Shown in pieces: positions 33,501-45,500 of a stretch of DNA of 64,000 nt. Under the pieces are notes generated by a model, which was given only the letters and a program-made list of their open reading frames with translations, made no database searches and was not told the DNA's origin. The DNA is from Phoronis australis. Its lineage: Eukaryota; Phoronida; Phoronidae. The DNA is taken from assembly GCA_002633005.1 (NCBI GenBank), contig NMRA01000210.1, positions 249,653 through 313,652 of the forward strand. Reading direction: 5' to 3'. Numbering within the stretch: position 1 is the first letter of the stretch; each line of letters starts with the position of its first letter. A program made the position numbers and the translations under genes.

Positions 33501-36500
33501 ATTGTCGGAAGTTGACTGGGATTAGTTTAAATGGTAGAAATGTTTTGTGACGTGCGTGATTGGAGAGAGAATGATTAAACCCAGTAATTAATTTATTATA
33601 TGATAACTTCTAATTAAAACAAGTGATGCCTGTTTTTAATTAAGTTTATTATGAAGCAGAGTAATCACACTAGCGCCCCCTGTAAGGATAGCTTCAATCA
33701 AGTGTCCATAAATAAACGTATTTTCTGCTATCAAAGCTGTAGGACTTGACACTAGTTGGATGACAGTCCTGTTGATCGATCCTTGTACTAACACACACTG
33801 CACTGCGACAGTGTACTTGCTGGTCACAATACTTCGTAAAGTAACACGTAGTACTGCTCTACCCGCGATACACTACGCTGGCCACACTCCCGTTCGTGAC
33901 GCAATGACACCTGTAGGCAGTATCCGACTACTCACGATTCCTTTTTTCTGGTCACTGTCCCTCGTGACGCAGCTCGAGTAGGTAGTATCTTATGTACCCA
34001 CAATGCAGGCATAGACTATTGCTAACAAGTATCTATGATGCAAGTGATCAGCTCCTAGTTGTTCGATAACCCTTGCCCTTGCCAAGATCCTCCGTAGAAT
34101 CTTCTACGAAATGGCAAATCCTATAGCTTCAACTACCAAACTCTTATCTGACTTTTTTCCAGACTTCTGTTCAAATTATAATGCACTTACTGATTGATTA
34201 GCTAATAAAAATACACGATTATATCAGATCATGTTACGATCTAAATCTCAGACATTTCTGGGATGCTCACAGCTAGTGCATTTAACCCAGATCAAAAAAT
34301 AGATGTAGATATTATAAGTACATGTAAACAAGTTTGACCTCAAAAAGTACAAATGCACAACTTCAATGGAACTATCTCTATTAATTACATATTCAATATT
34401 TATTCAGACAAATATTATTCTGACAAACATACAGGTGCTGGGAGTGCTTTACAGGCACGTAAAAAGATCCAAGATGGTTACAGCGGAGGAGGCATTGGAA
34501 CTGTAGATATCCACTCTTCTTGGTTGACTTCATTGCCGAATCGCTACCCAAACATATCGACGCTGGGGATACCTGTCGATCAGTGTATAAACAAGCCATG
34601 CAACGCTGAACGTGACTGTTCCAGTAAGAGAAGATACAGTTCTTTCCTATTTGTTTTACATAATGTTGTGAAAATAAACATGCTGCCACCTGGCGGAATT
34701 TTCATGTTATTCAAAAAACAAAAATAAGATTTGAATGTAATGTAAGGCAACTCATTAAGTTTTTGGTTATCAAAAAAGACAAAAAATCGTTTTGAAGAGA
34801 TAAATGCTGATAATCTAGCTAATCTGATATTCTTTCCAGGCAATGGTCTTTGTACTGTAGATGGCAGCTGTAAGTGCCTGATTGGTTGGACGGGGACTGA
34901 CTGCAGTATTTGTGAACTCGGCTTACAGTCAACAGAAACCGGACCAAAGTGTACAGAGAGCTGTGAGCAAATAGCTGACTGCGCCACCTGTCTGACTAAG
35001 CATACATGCGTCTGGTGTAGAATGGCACACACCTCTGTCTGCACCAACATTCTCAACAGCACACTTATTTGTGACTCACGTCAAAAAGACATGTGTCAAA
35101 ATGAAGACTTTAACGTGTCTCAGGCCATTTTTGAACGCACAGGTACTATTGTATCGGTGAAGTTTAATATGCCGACTGACCGCGCTGGTTTCTCCAACGT
35201 ATTCTTCCCTTGTGACTACGTATTGAGCTTGGAAACTGTGCAGACGTTAGGAAATGGTTTCAGGTGTCGCTGGAGCAGTGCCAGGCAGTTAGTTATCTTT
35301 CTGGGATCTGCTTTCAGACTCAGACCCCAAGGTTTGGTCGACGTCCGAGAAACTAATCTCACTTTTCGAGCTGGAAGTGTCCTTTCTAACATTACAGGCC
35401 AGGCTCTTCAACGGGTTTCAGTGTCTGTGTCTCCTCCCGTTGAAATTCCAAAACCAACCGTTGCTGTTAAAGTACCGACTTTCATTGGAACGTGCGGTGA
35501 CCTATTTCTGGATGGAAGCAACACGTACGATCCTACTGCACAACTTAACGCGATGTGGGTTTGTGAAGAGGGTTGCTCTGAAGACATTAGGAATGCGCTG
35601 TTGTCCATCTATTGTGATGGGAGCGGTTGCACAAAAAGCCAACAATGTATAAAAAAAGGAGACGATTCTCTTTCTATAATAATACCTCGTGCACTTTTGA
35701 AATATGGCGAAACATATCAGTTCCGGTTGCATGTCTCCAATCTTTTTGGTTTTGTTGTGTCAAGTGATTTGATAAACGTCACCGTAACAACCAAACCAGC
35801 CTTGCTAGTGCGAATGCTCACACCAGTGATCACGGCTAAAAGGCTAGAACTGGTAGAAATCCGCTCACAGGTCAAACTTCCTGAATGTGGGTTTCAGAGT
35901 TTACCAAAATTGAGATATTCGTGGCTTCGTGACACCGAAGTCTACGTCCCGCTTATAACCAACAACACCACCCAAAAATATAAGGGCTTACTGGCCAAGA
36001 AAAGCTCATTGTTTATTCTTCCGGATTCTCTCGGCTACAACCCAAATTACACAAACATCTTTAACGTACGGGTGGAAGACGACACAGCTCAATACGAAAG
36101 CGGCACGGCCTCGGCGATCGTAAGAGTTGTTCAACAACCTTTACAACTATTCATTGTTGGCCACGGCGGCTCTTTCGTAAAGACACAAAACATTACCATG
36201 GAGGCGATAGGTAAAGACCCTATGTCGAGGAATCAAAGTTTAGGAGAGTTTACGTGGAAATGCTTTACCAGGGAAGTTACTGGTGCCCTCGTCGATTGTC
36301 CCGGAAACACCTTTGTTCAAGTCGAGTTTCTCAAAGGTCCAGTTCTGTCCCTAATTGTTCCAGCCAATGGATTCCAAGAAGGTCAGTACGAATTTGCAGT
36401 ACTGTGGACGACTGCATTCCGCACCGTTACTGCGACAGCGGATATCCGAATTCGCGATACACCAACTCTTGCAATTCAAATTTTAGAACCCCTTGAATAC

Positions 36501-39500
36501 CAAGTGGTGAATGACAATGTCATCATTGCTAAAGATGACCAAATCCGTTTGTCAGCAAACTATGTTACAGCTAGTTGTTCTTTTCTGTGGAGGGTGTACA
36601 ATAATAACACTGAGGTGTCCGTTGATACAAGAACGTACAACAGTTCCGACGTCTACGTCATCAAATCAGGGAGTCTAGAAGAGGGCTCGGAGTACTTGAT
36701 ATCTCTTACTCTCGCTAGCCACTTGGGAACATCGGAAGCAACGATACGTTTGGTAGTAGAGTACCCTCCACGAGGTGGCGTTCTTGACGTAAACCCATGT
36801 AAGTTAAGCGTGGCTGGAGAGACAGAGGTCAGCCTTAGAACTCGGGGTTGGAGAAACAGCAACAGTGATGCAACAACATGGGAGCTTCGCTATCTATTTG
36901 GTTATACCACTGGTGACAAAACAGTTCGACTAACCTCTCAGTTCACCACTAATCAAGAGGTACGAGTTCGTTTATTGTGAAACAAAGTAGGTGCTCCTCA
37001 TTTGTGGCTTCTGAAAAAAATTGTGTTTGTATATGAATTGTGAACACTATCCCTTCTCAGTGTAAAATTTATTCAGCATCTTCCATGGGCACTTTTGAGT
37101 TTAATAAGGTTTCCGTATACAATACTTTTTATCTGTCATCTGCAGCGTAAAAATCGGTGAAAACGTCCCTGAACTTTGCATCTTGAATTTGAGTTTCAAA
37201 GTGTTGGTCATTAAGCCCTGTGCAATTCCTCGCCCCACCATAGGCAATTGCCCCCCTCCCCCCAAGGCCAAACACGAATAAAATAAGGAAGCGCAGCAGC
37301 CAATTAGCCAAAAAATAAAGAAACGGTGTCCATGGGCAATGCTTTAAGAATTCGACGTTTCCGTGCATTTTGACGCAGGGTTGATCAACATGGGGCAAAT
37401 CTGTATCATAATATCATATGCCCATCCTCCAATCGGCAAAGTCTAAATGCGTCTATACTTAATACTGAGGTGAAACGAATTGCATTATTCTAAATATTTT
37501 TCCAGTTTTCCACTAGGCTTCCAAGTGGTACTCTGATGCTCTGGGTTATTGTTCGGTCTCCCAGCGGCAGCACGGCTCGGGCAGAGCAAGAGTGTACAGT
37601 TTCACCGTCTTCCGGTGATTTGTTGAACTCGTTGACCACGAATATAGATCAAGGTCTTGACAACCTGGATGAAGTAGACAGCAGCGTTGCGGCCGCTGCT
37701 ATTGAAAGAGATAGACAACCACTAGAGGTAATTGCTGTAGTGTTGCAATTTCAGGCACATTGTGAAAACACTAAGTGCATGTACACGTATGCACTGACCC
37801 AGCGGTGGCCGGTGTCTCCAAATCAATTGTTTGGTCACTTATCACACGCACAATTCCTTAGGTGACAAGTCACACACAGAATACTATTTACATGTACAAG
37901 GCCAGTTAGCTTTTTTTCCCACAGGTGACAACTTTGCAATAAAAAATAAGTTGAGATTTTGAATTACAGATTCATTTTGTGATGACCTAGGACTATAATA
38001 ATATTACTACCAGATGATGAAATAAAACTGGTAAAGTAATGTTCATATGGATTACTATACTGCGGTATATTTTTGTCAGTGTATTATGTACAAGTAAACA
38101 ACATGTGGTGTTCATCTCCAATTTTACGTTTACCTAAGCTAGAACAAAAATATATAAGCACTCCTGTCTGAGGATTGACGTCTCTTCCTTGTCCAATATG
38201 AAGTGTTTTGAATAAAATAATTTTAGCCTCTGCCTAAAATTCTCCCAGTTGGCAGTTCGGGAGTGCGAATTTCTCACGGGCAAAATCCTGTCTAATGCTC
38301 TGCCCTGGCTTCTCTAACTAAGAATCCTGAATCAGCCCCTGGACGCCAGACACTGACTTTGGAAGTCTTCTTCAGGGTTACTGTAATGGTGTCCCCATCT
38401 TTGTCTATTGACAAACCTACCTGTCAATGTCACAGATTCTGTCCTGGCAAACAACGTATCTATTCATCTGCGCCCACAACAAAAAACAAATATTACGCAG
38501 CCTTCTGGGACTTAGTCAGCAATGATCGTGCGAAAACATTCAGCCACCATTATGTTGGTCTTAATTGCAACATTTTTCAGACACAAAATAAAGTTAACAA
38601 GTTGCTTGTCGAAGCAAAATCGGGTTCAATCCAGGCAAGGGCCGACGTGCCGCCATCCTCGCAATCGCTAGCGAAAGATGTTTCCGATATGAGCGTGATT
38701 CTGGATACTCAAAGTTCGTTTGACAATGATACAGTGGAAAAAGCTGCCGACGTTCTCAAAACCTTGTCACAGAATATGAAAGAAGACGTGCTAATCAACG
38801 AAGGTAACAATGACGTAAACGTAGTCTCCAAAGGAGATTGGTCAAGTCAGACATTTTCCGGTATTCTGGAAATTCAAAACCCTCTCACAGTAGAATGCGG
38901 ATAGCATTTTTTCATTATGAATACATATGGTGATATGCACCAAGTTCCAGGCTAACGAAACGTAACAAGCGATCAATTTGCTTTCATGTTGCTAAAACTG
39001 TAAGTTCAAGACACATTTGAAAATTTAGACTGTGGCTGTAGCACTCTCGTTATTTTATCCTCACACGACCGATCTACTCGAGCAATGCCAAAATTTTTAC
39101 GAACTATATTTTTATGTAATCGCCCCACTTGAGTTTACCATACGTTTAACACTTCTGTGATACGTGGTTCTGTTGAAGTCACTGTGTACATAGCATTAAT
39201 TTGTCTAAAAGAAGAAAGTAATGGCCCGTTTTACCTCACAGGAATGGAGGAAACTGAATTTTCAAGGAAACATCTGATCACATAGGCGGATTTAGGGGGG
39301 CCCAGAGGGCCCGCCTCCCCCCCTCCCCCTCCCTTGGCTGCAGCTAAAAAATAAAACAGCAAGAGCGTAGGGAAATGTTGAGTTTATTAATTAACCCCGG
39401 TAATTAAAATTATACGGCTGAAGCAAAATTTAAATGTGTGCAGTTTTAGTGTTTGGGAAGGGGCTCAGATCCAATTTCAAGTGTCAAATTCGGGACACGG

Positions 39501-42500
39501 CGCAATCGTAACGGAACTATGGCTAAGTATAGGCTCTCCCGCGATATCCCAGGCGACCGGCAGTGGCGCTGGGCACTACAACTCCGTTTCCGTCGTCTGC
39601 TCCACTGTGCAATGAAGAAAATTACTTCATTTTTTAAAGAAAATGGAATCTGATTGATGATGAAAAAAACAGAAGATGCAGGTAAGATGTGAATTTTAAT
39701 CGAAGCCTTAGTGAATCACTCAGAAACTCATAATTCTCTCTTTGTCAAACCTTAACTTAAGACGGTTTCCAAAGCAATCGCGTCATTATTGCCAAGACAA
39801 AAAACGGATTTGGTCTTTTGGGCAATTGAAGACTATTTTAAATACAACAAATTTGTTACAAACTGATGGCACAAAATATAAAACATGTAATAAGCATTAC
39901 AAAAAGAAGGCGGTTTCGCGCGCAAACGCTGTGGACCATAAACAAGTAGGTCTCTTAGTATCAATTTAGGAGTTAAATCGTGGTGGTGCGGTGGTAAAGC
40001 ACGCTCTCTCCACCCGTCGGGTCGTGAATTCTAGTCTTTGGTGCCTGCAATTTTTCCTGTTTGACACTTTCTCCGTTTTTTCTTGCCTTCTTTTCTTGGA
40101 TAATACTTCGGGAATCAAGAAAAATGCTTGATTTTCAGAGGAAAAAACAGAAAAAATTCCTGGGCGGGAAACCCCCCTCCCGACCTCCCCCCATTCGGTG
40201 CTATGCGCATCTACAATCGTGCTTTGAGCAAATGTTTACAGTCAAAATGTTGGGCCCCCCTCCCCTTATGATATCCTAGATCCGCCTCTGCTGATCAACT
40301 ACTGATTGCGAAACCTGCAGTTAGGTTATATTGTTGTTCCAAGTGGTATCTTGAGCAGACACCTTCATCACTGATTTCAAGTCCGAATTAGGAATCACTT
40401 CGGTCCAATGTCACCGACGTTTTTTTTTTTTCAGTCTCTGGTCGTCATTTGGAGTGTCGCCTAATGCCTCGATTTGGCCATAATAACGACTTTGTCTCGT
40501 TTCCGCTACATCAAGTCTTTGAATGTTCCAAAGCTGGTTTCACATCTTTGTTGTCTTTGCTCTGTTTATGCGTCCAGGTATACGTACGTGGGTGCAAATT
40601 GTCGTAGAGAATCTTCACGAAAATTGGCAGATGTGTGCTTATGGACGACTTTTGGACGGATCTGACGACTGCAGTGTCACCTTGTGGAAATTTAAGTACT
40701 GTATGTTTGCCTCGACTTTTGCAATCTCCCGAAAGATTTTCATGGAAATTGACGAATAAGTTTGTATATGAAGGGGGTCGACGACGCCTTCCCATTTCAG
40801 ACGTTTTCAACGTGTTATGTATCACCTAGAGGCCATTTTGTAATTTACGAGTTTATTTATGTTTCTACCAAACCGCTAGAAGGATCATTACGAAAACTGT
40901 TCCTGATGAGAAGACCACGGCTGAAGTTAACTTTCGGACGGCTCCGATTTGGGTGCCGTCGCTTTTGTGGCATTTTTTTGCGTCCGTGGCTATATCTCGG
41001 TGCAGGATCTTTGTGAAATTTGGCAAGACTGGTGTTCTTTCTATGATTGTGATAGCGGATGAAGACGACTTTCGGACGTTATGTGCACCACTGCAGCATT
41101 TCTTAAGTTTTCCTCTGAATCTCTATATCTTCAGAGTTTCATGAAATTTAACAAATAGGTTTCTGTTAGAGAAAAGACGACGGCTTCTCATTCTTGGACG
41201 ATTTTCCTTATTCTGTGCTACCTAGCTGTCACTTTTATGATACTAATAACCCTTAGAAGCATAGCATTTGTGGTGCAGTTTGAGCACGTTTCTACTCTTT
41301 GTGTTGTCATTGTGGGAGGAACTGTTGGATCTACAGCACTCATTGCTGGCAACGCTGTGCAATAATTAGCAGACAATGGCATACTATCGGGATTACCGAC
41401 AGCCGACAACAACTTACTTTTCTTGGACAAGGAAATGTCGTAAAAGTTTTAAACTTCAACAATGTTGGTATAACTCCACTTTGTTGTCCAACCCCACCTA
41501 TCACGTCACGTCTCAAGGTGAGAAGACATATTGCGAAGCACATTCTTTGAATAGAACGGCTGCAAGTAGCGTCTATTCACTATATTTCCAAGTTTGTGGA
41601 AAACCCCAATTAGCGGGCTGTATGTACTCTTTGCGATAGAATAAAACGTTTTGCCTATCTGAATAACTTCCATTGCAGATATTGCCACGCACGCCATTAA
41701 CAGCATCGCGACTCTATCTAGGAACAGGGTAAATTCGTCAAAAATACAGTCTTCAATGAAAAATGTGGAGCACAGCTTGTCGAAACTCGCCGTGACAGAC
41801 GGGAGGCCTGTCTCAGTAGCTGCAGGTGGAGTAAACGTAAGAGACAATAAACGACCTTTTCAAATGCGAGAGGAAAAACATCTTCAATTTTTACCAGTTC
41901 ACACAAAAAAACGGTTCCTGGATTATTAGAAATCGTTTGGAGATATCTTCAATGTTTCTGCTGCTGAAGTTAGTCGACAGTATTTTTATGTTGGAAACAT
42001 GTGGAGAATTTCTCGCTTACACTGGTCACCGCTCAGATTCCCTTAGCCCTAGACAACTTTTGCGACCATGCCTTTTCAGCAGGCCCTTTGTATTCGTTGA
42101 TGTAGATCTAAGCTAATGAAGTGGAAAGGTAGTAGCTAGCATCACTGTCTCAACAGTGGTTGTTGTTAGTACCCCCAATTTGGTTTTCTCTGACATTTGC
42201 AGAGTTACAGCCTGCAACTCTGGAGAGTAGTTTCAACTTGGTACATTATAAAGATTATAAAATGACTAAAAAGGTTAACTTGTGTTTATCTTCACAAAGG
42301 GCCACTTCCCAAAGGAACGATATAATATGTTTCATATTGGTTTCCGTTATTTAATTTTTAATACCCACTTGTTTGAAAATATGGTGATAACCAAACTGAA
42401 GATTTGGAATCTCTGGACAATTTCGGTGGCTCTGACTTTTTAACTATTCTAGCTGTTTGTTAGTAAAAAAAATGAAAAGTGGGCACAAGTTAAGTGCAAC

Positions 42501-45500
42501 TGTTTCCTGTTCAAAAATCTGGTTAAACGAGATTGAAAGAATATTAAAAATGAATCCATGTGATATTATTAACACTGATCAGCGTTTGTATATCCACAGA
42601 GTATATCAATACGCGCAGTGGTTTATCTTCAATCGTACCCAATGGTAGTTTTTAGTTATTAGTTCATCGATTTTTAAAAATCGAAAACCGTACTGGTTGC
42701 TTTTTTTCCAGATGAATACCGCCGCGGTGTTGTTTTTAACGAAAGTTAGTGGTTAATGCATTTTGAAAATTGGCCATTATGTACAGTCAGATATGTTTAA
42801 TACAGTTAATGGTCAGGTAATTACACCTAGTTGGGTCTTGCTCGCATCGGGCAATGCGGTCATCACAACTGTACCTGACCCTTTGATCCTGGTAAAAGCC
42901 GCTCAGAAGGACGAGCGGTGAAAATTCCCGCATATCTTTAGAAATGCGTGACTTCCTTGTAAGTGTATTATTCACGGTATGAACGTTAACCTTTCTGTTT
43001 CCAGACCATTGTTCACCGCATCACCAACACTACTAACGTGACCATATCTGACGAGACAGGACAGACCCTGATAAAAGTGTCAGAGGTTTTGGATACCAAC
43101 TCCATCAGTGACGTCAGCGTCACGTACACAAGGTGGCCTCCTGGGAAATTCGACGGCATCTGTATTGGCGATGAGTGTATTAACGTGACGTCAGAGCTCA
43201 TATCTGTCAGAATGCTAGACATGAAAGATGGTGAAGAGCTCAACATCACTAACAGCACAAGGACTTTCACTATTCAGGTGCGACTTAAATTTAAAGGGAC
43301 ACTTAAATTTAAAGTACAATTTAAGACTTAGTCTTCTCCCAAGTTCATCCAAAACCGCGTCAAACCCCATACTCATTCTTCACCAGTCAGTTAATGTGAT
43401 TGTATTACTCGACGTTGGTGTCGTTTCCTTCAGTCGTTGATTATGTGGCCCAACTTTTAAGGGCTAACATTTTGCATCAAACATTTAAGTTGTATAGTCG
43501 TACATGTAGCTCATACCTGTTAATGTACTACATGTATATAGGGTTCGATATCCTTCCATTCGGAATTATCATGATTTGGGCAACGAACCAAATACTTTGG
43601 TTAGATTTTATTCTGTTTTGGTCGCTTTACTGTCAGTTACTTCATGTTCGTTCACTAAATCTTGGTCGCTTTCGATGCAAGTTTGACGAGATTACTCAAG
43701 TCTTCGCGAGTAGTAACTGCGCTTTACAACCGATGCACCCAGTGACTTGCGTGCACTGGCAAAACAGTCGTCCCTGAAAATGTTAGTCGGGGGGCTGATA
43801 TGTTAAATTATGGAGTAAATTCACGTTTTCGTTCCATAAGCGAAGATTTCCCACTCCGCGTCTCGCTAGTGCCTTGCATCTATAAAACGTGCCACATCAC
43901 TCCGCCTTTCAGTTTGGGAATAAAAGACTTCTTTGACGGAACGTGCCTCTGCTCCGCCCCCTCAGTTATCACGTGCATGTTGCTTACGTCACGTCTATAG
44001 GTGAAGGTTGCTTGGTCGTGTTTTTTTTAATATCCAATGATTTTCTTAGGTGCCATTCTCACCAAATGCAGACGTGAACAGCATGAACTGCGTATCGACA
44101 CAAGATGGGAGGACCCTGTCACCTGCCGGCTGTACATTGACTAAGGTGGACCAAGTGCGATTCTTGGCAGAATGCCAATGCAACCATCTAACCTATTTTG
44201 GTGTGACATCGATTATACCAGAGAAAGATGTGCTTACAACACCGGAGACAGTAAATGGTAACATTTCGCCTATACAGAGCGATTTATCAATTTTAGGGTT
44301 AATGGTCTGATAAGTTAGGTTTACGAGGTTTTCTCTATTCAAGTTTCGAAAGAGATTGTTGCATGCAAGGGTTCTGAGAAGGATATCTATATTACATGTG
44401 AAACTAAAATTGGAGAGTTTGGGGTTCATGGAGTTGTCGTACAAACAGTTTCAATCACAGTGACTATTAGCTTAATGACGAATTAACAAGGAACAGGGTG
44501 AGGGTTGGTTGAAATCACAAAAACGAGGTCTTGTATCTAGATGTTACCGGTGCGAGCGTAAATTGTCCGGTGTTGCCTCAGTACACAGCTGTAAATGGAG
44601 CAGGGGTGCCCTAATCTGGACACTTTTGGAGATTTTTGTGAATATAATTATAAAAAAATGTGTAATTATTATGTGACGACCCTTAATTAACACAAGCGAG
44701 ATCTGTCGTTAATTCAGCATAACATAACTACGCGAGCTCCCTCTTGTGGGATACCTTAAAGAGGCATGGAATGCGAAAGCTCGTCAAAAATATCTTTTAT
44801 TAAACTATTCCTGAGGAAATTACTATCTCGAAACGTCTAGTACAGATTAGTTCACTTTCGGCTGTGAGGAAATTTCCAGAAAAAATTCACGATTTTTAAA
44901 TACGCGCGAAAGAAAACTCTCTGGTTACCACACAGTTTCCAATCTCTCTCCCACTTATGATACATGCCTCACAGTCAGTTGCTTGAAGTCGCTTGAGGTC
45001 AAAGGTTACATTTTCCATATCAAGGAAATGTGCTTCGTCTATGTCTTGCCATACCAACGTGCTTGTGGGAGAAAGTGGCGAGCAGTTGAGAAATCGTTTT
45101 TTCTTAATTGGAAACTTACAGAAAGTGATTTGATATCAACAGAAATTAAAAATCTTTAGGAACAAACCCTAGAAAGACCTGGTGAGTAGGTTGAATTCTG
45201 TTTCTTTCAATAATAACTAATAACAATCAAACCTCTTTATCTGCTGTCCCACGTACGCGCTGAGTCAACGCTCTCTGAATGACGATCTTGGTGACCGCCT
45301 CTGGAACTATAAACGCACACATTGTGACTGCAGTTATGGCTCGCTGTACTGTAACAATGTACCTGCTGGTCACAGTCCTTCCAGACGCAATACGAGTCGG
45401 AAGTATCTGGCTACCTACAACACACCTCGATGGTCACGGCCTTCGTGACATCAGCACTGTCTTCAGTAGCCCACAACCCACAATACATAAGACCAAACTC

